The position numbers and the translations under genes are program-made. A stretch of DNA of 64,000 nt from Mycolicibacterium vinylchloridicum (GTDB lineage Bacteria > Actinomycetota > Actinomycetes > Mycobacteriales > Mycobacteriaceae). Where the stretch lies: NCBI RefSeq assembly GCF_013404075.1, contig NZ_JACBJQ010000016.1, positions 1 through 64,000 of the forward strand, read 5' to 3'. Shown piece after piece: positions 10,705 to 18,528 of the stretch. The notes under the pieces were generated by a model, which did not search any database, was not told the DNA's origin, and was given only the letters and a program-made list of their open reading frames with translations. Numbering within the stretch: position 1 is the first letter of the stretch; every line of letters starts with the position of its first letter.

Positions 10705-11064
10705 TCAGAGTGCGCCGACCAGGTCCCGCACCGCTTTGGTGGAGAACGCGAACTTTGGCAGGAACCCTGATACCGGGCTGATCGCGATCAGGTCGGTGAA
10801 GTCGGATTCGGCGTGTGTGGAGATCAGGATCAGCCCTGAGGCCGGCGCCCCGACCTCGTGAAGGGCCTGTACGACGTCGAATCCACTCTCGGCCCCGAGG
10901 TCGACGTCGACCAGGGTCACGTCGGGCCGCAATTCCTGATAGCTGCGCACCGCATCGGCGGCGGTCGACACCATACCGACGACGGCTATCCCACCCCGCT
11001 GCAGAATCGTGCTGGCCGTCGTGCGGAACTGAGCGCTGTCGTCGACGATCAAGCAACGCATCAC
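10705..11064 (-). CDS. Stand-alone receiver domain protein
   Basis: A single CheY-like receiver domain of 119 residues with no output domain. All active-site residues are present: the DD pair at residues 8-9, phosphoacceptor Asp53 (TLVDVDLG), the Ser/Thr of LISTHAE and the Lys of FLPKFAF. The GTG at 11064 is followed at once by an ATG (11061); GGAGG is 3 nt upstream of the GTG. It is transcribed away from the histidine kinase and converges on the response-regulator gene (11 nt between stops). Such proteins often act as phosphate sinks or as alternative partners of the neighbouring kinase; which applies here cannot be told. Confidence 0.85.
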   Translation of the reverse strand: MMRCLIVDDSAQFRTTASTILQRGGIAVVGMVSTAADAVRSYQELRPDVTLVDVDLGAESGFDVVQALHEVGAPASGLILISTHAESDFTDLIAISPVSGFLPKFAFSTKAVRDLVGAL

Positions 11065-11118
11065 GCACCTCCGAGGCCGAACATGTGTTCAGCATGGCAG
11101 AACGGGCCGAAGCTTCGC

Positions 11119-11135
11119 ATTACTGCTACCGGTAA
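11119..11135. promoter_or_regulatory. Imperfect inverted repeat between receiver and kinase genes
   Basis: TTACTGCTACCGGTAA (11120-11135) has TTAC/GTAA ends and contains TACTGCT, a match to the NarL heptamer TACYNMT. Allowing a 1-nt gap, the site resembles the complement of the repeat before the response-regulator gene (ATTAC, GCTA and CCGGTA in the same order). It lies about midway between the divergent starts at 11064 and 11192, a position suited to control of both. Inferred only from sequence. Confidence 0.4.
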
Positions 11136-11191
11136 AGCTCGCTGTGCACTTACCTGATCCCCCGGCTGCCCTTTACGATCGACTCCACACC

Positions 11192-12196
11192 ATGACACAA
11201 GCGCGTGATCGCCTGCTGGCGTTGCTGATACGCCCCACACCACCTCGGCTGTTGTGGGGCGTGCTGACCGCGATCTCGTTCATCGCGGTCGAGATCGCGA
11301 TCGTCCACCTCCTCAAGCGCGTTGCCCCCGACAATGCCTTCGGTGCGATTTTCCTGCTCGGTGTCCTGGTGGTCTCGGCAGGCTGGGGTGTCGGCCTCGC
11401 GGTCGCTACGTCGCTGGCCAGCGCCATGGCCTACGTGTGGTTCCACGTCATGGAAGGCACCGGCAGTGTGGTGCCCGCGGTGGTGGTCTTCTTGACGTTG
11501 GCGCTCTTGACCAATGCGCTCGTGGGCCAAGCCCGGCTGCGCGCCGCCGAAGCCATGCAGATGAGTGCCGAGTTGCGAGCGTCCCGTGCCCGCATCGTCA
11601 CCGCCGCCGATCAGGCCCGCCGCGGATTCGAGCGCGACCTGCACGATGGCGCCCAACAGCGCATCGTGTCCTTGGGCCTGGAGTTGCGGGCGTTGGAGGC
11701 CTCGGTGCCCGAAGACCTGACGGACGTCCGCACGCAGCTCACCGGAATCATCGACGGCCTGTCCCATTTGCATACCGACCTGCAGGAACTGTCCCGCGGC
11801 ATCCACCCCGCGATCCTGTCCAGGGGCGGGTTGGGGCCGGCGATCAAGACGCTGGCGCGGCGCTCCGCCGTCCCGGTCAGCCTCGACCTCGACGTCGACC
11901 GGCGGCTGCCCGAAACAGTGGAGGTGGCCGCCTACTACGTGGTCGCCGAGGCCCTCACCAACGCCGCCAAGCACGCGCGGGCCGGCGAGGTCACCGTGTC
12001 GGCCCGGCTGACCGACACCGAGCTGAACCTCCGCATCGCCGATGACGGTATCGGCGGGGCCGGTGCGGGCGGCGGGTCGGGGTTGATCGGGCTCAAGGAC
12101 CGCGTCGAGGCATTGTCCGGACGCCTCGGCATCGTCAGCGAGCCCGGCGCCGGGACGACGCTCAGCGTGACGATCCCGTTGCCCACTGGGGGCTAG
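11192..12196 (+). CDS. Sensor histidine kinase (DUF4118 / HisKA_3 type)
   Basis: Membrane histidine kinase of 334 residues from the ATG at 11192. The N-terminus has about four closely packed hydrophobic helices (about residues 20-110), like the DUF4118 transmembrane module, with almost no extracellular loop, so it probably senses in the membrane or cytoplasm. The HisKA_3 dimerisation helix contains the phospho-accepting His151 in FERDLHDGAQQR, and the HATPase domain shows EALTNAAKHA, IADDGIGG and GLIGLKDRVEAL. It pairs with the LuxR-type regulator next door. An in-frame GTG at 11144 would add 16 residues but looks weaker. The stop codon lies inside the first of two direct repeats that precede the oxalate operon. 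Confidence 0.88.
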   Translation: MTQARDRLLALLIRPTPPRLLWGVLTAISFIAVEIAIVHLLKRVAPDNAFGAIFLLGVLVVSAGWGVGLAVATSLASAMAYVWFHVMEGTGSVVPAVVVFLTLALLTNALVGQARLRAAEAMQMSAELRASRARIVTAADQARRGFERDLHDGAQQRIVSLGLELRALEASVPEDLTDVRTQLTGIIDGLSHLHTDLQELSRGIHPAILSRGGLGPAIKTLARRSAVPVSLDLDVDRRLPETVEVAAYYVVAEALTNAAKHARAGEVTVSARLTDTELNLRIADDGIGGAGAGGGSGLIGLKDRVEALSGRLGIVSEPGAGTTLSVTIPLPTGG

Positions 12197-12224
12197 CGCT
12201 ACCACCGAGTGTCCGGCTAGCGCT
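12191..12224. promoter_or_regulatory. Direct repeats upstream of oxalate operon
   Basis: GGCTAGCGCT occurs twice, at 12191-12200 and 12215-12224, 24 bp apart start to start. The second copy sits in CCGGCTAGCG, the same 10-mer found before the response-regulator gene at 10009-10018. The pair lies 37-70 bp upstream of the oxcA ATG, a good place for an activator site. The first copy overlaps the kinase stop codon. I read this as the candidate binding site of the adjacent LuxR-type regulator. Confidence 0.42.
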
Positions 12225-12260
12225 CTGGTCTGTGCCGTCCCGGTCGAGCACACTTCAACC

Positions 12261-13976
12261 ATGACTTCGCCTGACGTGCAGAACGGTCCACTGACCGACG
12301 GGTTTCACCTCGTGGTCGACGCGCTCAAACTCAACGATGTCGCCACCATCTACGGCGTGGTCGGTATCCCGATCACCGACCTCGCCCGGCTGGCTCAGGC
12401 CTCCGGTATCCGCTACATCGGGTTTCGCCACGAATCCGCTGCCGGTCACGCCGCTGCCGCCGCGGGGTTTTTGACCGGTAAACCCGGTGTGTGCCTGACC
12501 GTTTCGGGTCCGGGCTTCCTCAACGGCCTGGTGGCGCTGGCCAATGCGACGGTGAATTGCTTCCCGATGGTCCACATCGCCGGCTCCAGCACCCGGGCAA
12601 TCGTCGACCTGCAGCGCGGCGATTACGAAGAGCTCGACCAGATGGCGATCGCCAAATCCCTTGCCAAGGCCAGCTATCGCGTCGACCGGGTGGAGGACAT
12701 CGGCCGCGGCATCGCCAGGGCGTTCCGCACCGCGGTGTCCGGCCGGCCCGGCGGGGTGTATCTCGACATCCCCGGCGATGTCCTGGCCCAGACCATCGAC
12801 GCCTCCGCCGGTGCGGCGACGTTGTGGAAGGTCACCAACCCCGCGCCCAGCCAAACCCCTTCCCACGAGGCGGTTTTGCGGGCATTGGAGTTGCTGGCCG
12901 GGGCGCAGCGCCCGCTGATCGTACTGGGCAAAGGTGCCGCGTACGCCCAGGCCGACAGGCGGATCCGCTCCTTCGTCGAGACCACCGGGATCCCGTTCCT
13001 GCCGATGTCGATGGCCAAGGGCGTGATCCCCGACGACCACCAGCTCTCGGCCGCCGCCGCACGATCGCTGGCCATGGCGCGCGCCGATGTCGTTCTGCTG
13101 GTCGGTGCGCGGCTGAACTGGTTGCTACAGCACGGCGAGACACCGCACTGGGCCGGCGACGTCAAGTTCATCCAGATCGACATCGATCCGACCGAGTTCG
13201 ACAGCAACCAACCGACGGCCGTCCCGCTGGCCGGTGACGTCGAATCGGTCATCCACGCCCTCGCCGCCGGTCTGCAACGGCATCCGGTCATGTGTGCGGA
13301 CGAGTGGCTGGCCGAGCTGGCCGAGAAGCGCGAACACAACGCCGCGGGCATGGCCCGGCGGCTGGCCGAAGACCCACAGCCGATGCGCTTCTTCAACGCC
13401 GTGCGCCCGATCCGGGACTTCATCCGCGACCACCCCGAGGTGTATCTGGTCAACGAGGGAGCCAACACCCTCGACATCACCCGCAACGTCGTCGACATGC
13501 GGGTACCGCGGCACCGTCTGGACTGCGGCACCTGGGGTGTGATGGGCATCGGCATGGGTTATGCGATCGCCGCGGCCGTTGAGAGCGGCGAGCCCGTCAT
13601 CGCCGTCGAAGGCGACAGTGCCTTCGGGTTCAGCGGTATGGAGATCGAAACCATCTGCCGCTACGGCCTTCCCATCACGGTCGTCATCCTCAACAACGGC
13701 GGCGTGTATCGGGGCGACGGAGTCGACCCGTATGGGACCGATCCCGAGCCGACCGTGCTGGCGCCGCGTGCGCATCACGAGCGGCTGATCGAAGCGTTCG
13801 GCGGGACCGGCTATCACGTCGACACCCCCGATGCACTGACCGCCGCACTGGCCGCCGCCGTCGCCTCCCGACGGCCCGCACTCATCGACTGCGAACTGGA
13901 TCCCTCGGCCGGCACCGAGAGCGGCCACCTCACCAACCTCAACCCCCGCAGCGCACTGCAGCACAGCCCGGCCTGA
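12261..13976 (+). CDS. oxcA: Oxalyl-CoA decarboxylase
   Basis: Thiamine-diphosphate enzyme converting oxalyl-CoA to formyl-CoA and CO2; 571 residues, the usual size. The three-domain ThDP fold is visible: the N-terminal pyrimidine-binding domain with catalytic Glu58 (FRHESAAGHAA), the central domain around residues 190-330, and the C-terminal diphosphate-binding domain with GDSAFGFSGMEIET...NN. The YGVVGIPITDLA opening is typical of Oxc rather than of acetolactate synthase. It is first in an operon with a formyl-CoA:oxalate CoA-transferase and an acyl-CoA synthetase, which settles the assignment. M. tuberculosis has oxcA beside fadD7 but, as I recall, without frc between them. Confidence 0.92.
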   Translation: MTSPDVQNGPLTDGFHLVVDALKLNDVATIYGVVGIPITDLARLAQASGIRYIGFRHESAAGHAAAAAGFLTGKPGVCLTVSGPGFLNGLVALANATVNCFPMVHIAGSSTRAIVDLQRGDYEELDQMAIAKSLAKASYRVDRVEDIGRGIARAFRTAVSGRPGGVYLDIPGDVLAQTIDASAGAATLWKVTNPAPSQTPSHEAVLRALELLAGAQRPLIVLGKGAAYAQADRRIRSFVETTGIPFLPMSMAKGVIPDDHQLSAAAARSLAMARADVVLLVGARLNWLLQHGETPHWAGDVKFIQIDIDPTEFDSNQPTAVPLAGDVESVIHALAAGLQRHPVMCADEWLAELAEKREHNAAGMARRLAEDPQPMRFFNAVRPIRDFIRDHPEVYLVNEGANTLDITRNVVDMRVPRHRLDCGTWGVMGIGMGYAIAAAVESGEPVIAVEGDSAFGFSGMEIETICRYGLPITVVILNNGGVYRGDGVDPYGTDPEPTVLAPRAHHERLIEAFGGTGYHVDTPDALTAALAAAVASRRPALIDCELDPSAGTESGHLTNLNPRSALQHSPA

Positions 13977-13991
13977 GTGGAAGGAAGACCG

Positions 13992-15254
13992 ATGAGTACA
14001 CAAGCCCCACAGCCGCTTTCCGGTATCAAAGTGATCGACTTCACCGGCGTCCAGGCCGGGCCGGCCTGTACGCAGATGATGGCGTGGTTCGGCGCCGACG
14101 TCCTCAAGGTCGAGCGACTCGACGGCGGGGACGTCACCCGCCACCAATTGCGCGATATCCCCGGTCACGACGCCCTGTACTTCACGATGCTCAACAGCAA
14201 CAAGCGTTCACTGGCCATCAACACCAAAACCCCTGAGGGTCTTGAGGTCATGGAGAAACTGATCCGTGATGCCGACGTGCTGGTGGAGAACTTCGCTCCG
14301 GGCGCTCTCGACCGAATGGGCTTGTCCTGGGAGCACATCCACGAATTGAACCCGCGGCTGATCTTCGGTTCGGTGAAGGGCTTCAACGATCAGTCGCCGT
14401 GGAAAGACCTCAAGGTCTACGAGAACGTCGCGCAGGCCGCGGGTGGTGCACTGTCGACCACCGGGTTCTGGGACGGGCCACCGACCGTGAGCTCCGCGGC
14501 GCTCGGTGACAGCAACACCGGCATGCATCTGCTGATCGGAATCCTGACAGCGCTGCTGGCCCGCGAGAAGACCGGTGTCGGACAGAAGGTTTCGGTGTCC
14601 ATGCAGGATGCGGTGCTCAACCTGTGCCGGGTGAAGTTGCGCGACCAGGAACGCCTGGAGGCTCTCGGCTACCTCGAGGAATACCCCCAGTACCCCGACA
14701 CCCCGTTCGGTGACGCGGTACCTCGCGGGGGTAACGCCGGTGGCGGCGGCCAGCCCGGTTGGGTGCTCAAATGCAAAGGCTGGGAGGACGATCCGAACGC
14801 CTATATCTACTTCACCATCCAGGAACAGAATTGGGCGAAGACCTGCGAGGCCGTCGGCAAACCGGAATGGGTGGACGATCCGGCCTACCGCACCGCGCAG
14901 GCCCGTCAGCCGCACATCTTCGACATCTTCGCCGATGTCGAGAAGTGGCTGGCCGACAAGACGAAGTACGAGGCCGTCGACATTCTGCGCACCTACGACG
15001 TGCCGTGCGCGCCGGTGTTGAGCATGAAGGAGATCGCCTACGACCCGGCGTTGCGGGCCAGCGGCACCGTCGTCGAGGTCGAGCAGGAGGAACGCGGCAC
15101 GTACCTGACGGTCGGCAGCCCGGTGAAGTTCTCGGATTTCACCCCGACAATCACCGGCGCTCCCCTGCTGGGAGAGCACACAATCGATGTGCTCAGCGAC
15201 CTCGGGTACACCGCTGACCAGATCGAGGACCTGAAGACCGCACACGTCATCTGA
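13992..15254 (+). CDS. frc: Formyl-CoA:oxalate CoA-transferase
   Basis: Class III (CaiB/BaiF-type) CoA-transferase of 420 residues that moves CoA from formyl-CoA to oxalate. Family-specific features are the catalytic Asp173 in [10 protein letters not shown], the glycine loop GGGGQPG (about residues 255-262), and the [15 protein letters not shown] segment, all as in Oxalobacter Frc. The ATG at 13992 follows a strong GGAAGGAAG ribosome site. The gene begins 15 nt after the oxcA stop and ends 12 nt before the synthetase. Together Frc and OxcA form a cycle that releases formate and CO2 from oxalate. Confidence 0.93.
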   Translation: MSTQAPQPLSGIKVIDFTGVQAGPACTQMMAWFGADVLKVERLDGGDVTRHQLRDIPGHDALYFTMLNSNKRSLAINTKTPEGLEVMEKLIRDADVLVENFAPGALDRMGLSWEHIHELNPRLIFGSVKGFNDQSPWKDLKVYENVAQAAGGALSTTGFWDGPPTVSSAALGDSNTGMHLLIGILTALLAREKTGVGQKVSVSMQDAVLNLCRVKLRDQERLEALGYLEEYPQYPDTPFGDAVPRGGNAGGGGQPGWVLKCKGWEDDPNAYIYFTIQEQNWAKTCEAVGKPEWVDDPAYRTAQARQPHIFDIFADVEKWLADKTKYEAVDILRTYDVPCAPVLSMKEIAYDPALRASGTVVEVEQEERGTYLTVGSPVKFSDFTPTITGAPLLGEHTIDVLSDLGYTADQIEDLKTAHVI

Positions 15255-15266
15255 CCGGAGGCCATC

Positions 15267-16736
15267 ATGTTGCTGGGCGAGTTGGTCGCACATCATGCCG
15301 CGACCCACCCCGCGGCGGTTGCGCTGGTCGTCACCGCCGAGAACCGTTCCATCAGCTACCCCATGCTGGCCGATCTCATCGAGCAGGCGGCCACGGCACT
15401 GGCCGGCACCGGACTGAACGGCGGTGACGTGGTCGGGCTGCGGGCGCCCAACACCGCCGCATACATCGTGGGACTGCTCGGCGCCGCGCGAGCTGGGCTG
15501 GTGGTGGCTCCGCTGGATCCGGCACTGCCCGTCGCCGAGCAGCGGGACCGCATGCACCGGCTGGGTGCGCGAGCGGTCCTGACCGACGCGCCTGCTGCGG
15601 CATTGGACGGCGCACCCGAGATCATCGTCGGCATCGACGGATCGCAGTGCACGGTCAGCGGTACCTCCGCCGAGGGCGGCGACCCCTCGGCGATCGGCCT
15701 CACCACCGACGATGCCATGGTGATGTTCACCTCGGGGACGACCGGCAGGCCGAAAATGGTTCCGTGGACCCATGATGCGCTTACGGCGGCGATGCACAAC
15801 GTCGTCTCCGCCTACGGGCTGCGGCCGGAAGACGCCACCGTCGCGGTGATGCCGATGTTCCACGGGCACGGTTTGGTGGCCGGGCTGCTGGCGACACTGT
15901 CCGGCGGTGGCACGCTGGGATTGCCTGCGAAGTCTCGTTTTTCGGCTCATACATTCTTCGACGAACTGGCCGCGACGCGGGCCACGTGGGTCACGGCGGT
16001 GCCGACGATCTATCAGGTGCTGTTGGACGTCGCGCCGGCCGGCGCCCCGGCCGCAGCGCGGTTGCGGTTCCTGCGCAGCTGCAGTGCGCCGTTGCCGCCC
16101 ACCGTGGCGGGCCGTCTGGAAGAGGCGTTCGGGGCGCCGGTGCTGCCGGCGTACGGGATGACCGAGGCGACACACCAGGCCTGTGCGGTGACCGCTACCG
16201 CCGACACCGGGACCCGCTTGCAGACGGTCGGGGCGCCGGTCGGAGCCGAACTGCGGATCGCCGATACCGGTGAAGTGTGGCTGCGCGGCCCCGCCGTTGC
16301 CCGCGGTTACCTCAATGACGCGGCCGCCACCGCCGCCACATTCGGCGATGGGTGGTTGCACACCGGCGACCTCGGATCGGTGAATTCTGCTGGCGTGCTG
16401 ACACTTCGGGGCCGGATCAAGAACATCATCAACCGGGGTGGGGAGAAGATCTCACCGGAACGGGTCGAGGACGTGCTGCTGGCGCACCCCGACGTGGTGC
16501 AGGCGGCGGTGTTTGCGGTGCCCGACGACAAGTACGGCGAGCAGGTCGCCGCGGTGGTCGTCCTGCGAGCCGGCACTTCCTTCGACGATGCAGCGCTGCG
16601 CGCGTTCTGCGCATCCCGGCTTGCCAAGTTCGAAGTACCGGAACGAATTTCCCCGGTGGCGGAACTACCGGTGACCGCGAAGGGTTCGGTCGACCGTAAC
16701 CGGCTGGCCGAGACGTACGGGCACAACACCTGCTGA
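15267..16736 (+). CDS. fadD7: Acyl-CoA synthetase, FadD7-like, probable oxalate-CoA ligase
   Basis: ANL-superfamily adenylating enzyme of 489 residues. The P-loop MFTSGTTGRPKMVPW, the motif YGMTEATHQ, the WLHTGDLG region and the C-terminal hinge and lysine region (GRIKNIINRGGEKISPERVE ... TAKGSVDRN) are all present, so it should be active. Size and context match oxalate-CoA ligases (plant AAE3, yeast Pcs60) and mycobacterial FadD7, which sits beside oxcA in M. tuberculosis. It would prime the cycle by making oxalyl-CoA from oxalate, ATP and CoA. It starts 12 nt after frc with GGAGG upstream. Substrate is inferred from the operon. Confidence 0.85.
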   Translation: MLLGELVAHHAATHPAAVALVVTAENRSISYPMLADLIEQAATALAGTGLNGGDVVGLRAPNTAAYIVGLLGAARAGLVVAPLDPALPVAEQRDRMHRLGARAVLTDAPAAALDGAPEIIVGIDGSQCTVSGTSAEGGDPSAIGLTTDDAMVMFTSGTTGRPKMVPWTHDALTAAMHNVVSAYGLRPEDATVAVMPMFHGHGLVAGLLATLSGGGTLGLPAKSRFSAHTFFDELAATRATWVTAVPTIYQVLLDVAPAGAPAAARLRFLRSCSAPLPPTVAGRLEEAFGAPVLPAYGMTEATHQACAVTATADTGTRLQTVGAPVGAELRIADTGEVWLRGPAVARGYLNDAAATAATFGDGWLHTGDLGSVNSAGVLTLRGRIKNIINRGGEKISPERVEDVLLAHPDVVQAAVFAVPDDKYGEQVAAVVVLRAGTSFDDAALRAFCASRLAKFEVPERISPVAELPVTAKGSVDRNRLAETYGHNTC

Positions 16737-16802
16737 ATGAGGGCATGATCGGTGGCTGTCAGCGGTGTGCCGGGTGGTCCGGCGTGCCGGAGAGGAGTGC
16801 TC

Positions 16803-18524
16803 GTGGGTCGGGAATCGATTCTCAAGGCCGCTTCGGTCATCACGATGAACCCTGCCCAGCCCCGGGCAGAAGCTGTCGCGGTCGACGCAGGGACCATCAC
16901 CGCGGTGGGTTCACTGGCTGAATGTCGGGCGGCGGCACCGGGCGCCCCGATCGAGGATCTCGGCCCGGCCGTCTTGATGCCCGGGTTCATCCAGGCACAC
17001 GACCACCCGGTTCCCGCTGCGGTCCTGTGCCAGCAGCCTGCGCATTGGATCGCCCCGTTCGTCGGCTTCCCCACCTGGCCCGAGCTGGAGGAGCTCTTCG
17101 ACCGGCTGCGCAAACAGACCCCGGCCGGCCAACCTCTGCTGTTCAACGGCCTCGACCGGCTGCTGTTGTCGATCCCGATGCCGGACCGCACAAGCCTCGA
17201 CCGGTACTTCCCGGACCACCCGGTGCTGATTTTCGACATCACCGGCCATGCTTTGTATTTCAACTCCCGTGCCACCCAACTGTTCGGCTGGAAGAACGCG
17301 ACACCCCCGGCGGACACCCCGGATGCGCGGTGGACACGCCGGTCCGATGGAACCGCGGGGGGAGTCGGGTTCGAAACCCAGGCGACGTTGATGGCGCTCA
17401 GCGCCTTCCTGCCCGGCATCGTCCCGTCGCCTCTGTTCAATCTCGGCGCGTGGTACGCCACGCTGGCGCGCAACGGTTTCACCGCGGTCGGCGATCTGGG
17501 ATTCATGAGCAGGCTTCGAGCGCCGATGGAGGCGCTGGCGGCACTACCCGGCTGCCCCGTCCGGTACTCGCTGTATCAGACCACCTACGACCCAGCAGCC
17601 CACTCGGACATGGACTTCGGTGAGCTGTCCGGGATGATCCGCCGCGTCGGCTACAAGATCTGGATGGACGGCAGCCCGTCCATCGGAACGGCCGCCATCA
17701 GTGTGCCCTACCTGGACTCCACCCGCGCCCGCATCGCCGACGTTCCGGTGGGCACCGTTCCCGGCTTGTCCGTACTGAACTACTCCCTGGATCAGTTCCT
17801 CGCGCTGGTAGGCCAGTTCGGCGACAAGGACTTTCAGATCGCGACCCACATCAACGGCGACGCGGGCATCGATGTCGTACTCGACGGATATGAACAGGCG
17901 CTGCGCCAGCTCGGACTCACCGGCCTCGACCATCGTTGGCGCGTCGAGCATTTCGCCACTCCCAGCAGGGAGCAATGCGCACGGGCCGGCGAGCTGGGTG
18001 TCACCGCGTCAATGTCGCCATTCCAGGCGCTCTATTGGGGCGATCTTTATGACGGGGTGATCTTCGAGCCGTCCTACGGAGCCCGCTGGCAGCCCTATCG
18101 GGACGCCTACGACGGTGGGGTTCGGCCCACGTTCCACAACGACGGGTACCTGTCGCCGCCGTTGCCCTGGCTCAACATCCAGAACGCCGTCACCCGGCGC
18201 AGTGCGTCCGGGACGGTTCACGCACCAGAGCAGTCGCTGACTCTCGACGAGGCGCTCCAGGCGCACACGATCAACGCGGCCTGGCAGCAGAAGCGCGATC
18301 ACGAGATCGGCTCGATCGAAACCGGCAAGCTTGCCGACTTCGTGCTGCTCAACACGGACCCCTACACCGTCGAGCCGGAGCGGCTCCAGGACACCATCCA
18401 GACTCTGGGCACCTGGATTTCCGGGCGTCGCGTCGACCTGGACGCATTCATGGAGTCGGTCAGGGGAATCGCGCCGCGCTACGACCAGGCGCTGATCACA
18501 GGAGCGCCACCCCACCAGTGTTGA
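16803..18524 (+). CDS. Metal-dependent amidohydrolase (YtcJ-like)
   Basis: Amidohydrolase-superfamily enzyme of 573 residues from the GTG at 16803, chosen because AGAGGAG lies 6 nt upstream; an in-frame start at 16752 would add 17 poorly conserved residues. It has the small beta-sandwich halves typical of YtcJ/Amidohydro_3 proteins around a metal-binding barrel: the first metal motif is altered to QAHDHP (HxH), followed by conserved GHALYFN, a THINGDAGID segment, the later His in RVEHF and the Asp of FHNDG. The ending TGKLADFVLLNTDP is standard for the family. Substrates of YtcJ-like proteins are largely unknown. It lies 66 nt after the oxalate operon and may or may not belong to it. It ends 4 nt before the convergent P450 gene. 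Confidence 0.82.
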   Translation: MGRESILKAASVITMNPAQPRAEAVAVDAGTITAVGSLAECRAAAPGAPIEDLGPAVLMPGFIQAHDHPVPAAVLCQQPAHWIAPFVGFPTWPELEELFDRLRKQTPAGQPLLFNGLDRLLLSIPMPDRTSLDRYFPDHPVLIFDITGHALYFNSRATQLFGWKNATPPADTPDARWTRRSDGTAGGVGFETQATLMALSAFLPGIVPSPLFNLGAWYATLARNGFTAVGDLGFMSRLRAPMEALAALPGCPVRYSLYQTTYDPAAHSDMDFGELSGMIRRVGYKIWMDGSPSIGTAAISVPYLDSTRARIADVPVGTVPGLSVLNYSLDQFLALVGQFGDKDFQIATHINGDAGIDVVLDGYEQALRQLGLTGLDHRWRVEHFATPSREQCARAGELGVTASMSPFQALYWGDLYDGVIFEPSYGARWQPYRDAYDGGVRPTFHNDGYLSPPLPWLNIQNAVTRRSASGTVHAPEQSLTLDEALQAHTINAAWQQKRDHEIGSIETGKLADFVLLNTDPYTVEPERLQDTIQTLGTWISGRRVDLDAFMESVRGIAPRYDQALITGAPPHQC

Positions 18525-18528
18525 GCGC

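Noticed and set aside
14208..16361. 717-codon open frame on the minus strand across frc and the synthetase gene
   Set aside because: It lies wholly antisense to two well-supported enzymes, is compositionally a high-GC shadow frame (rich in Arg, Gly, His and Gln), and has no recognisable domain.
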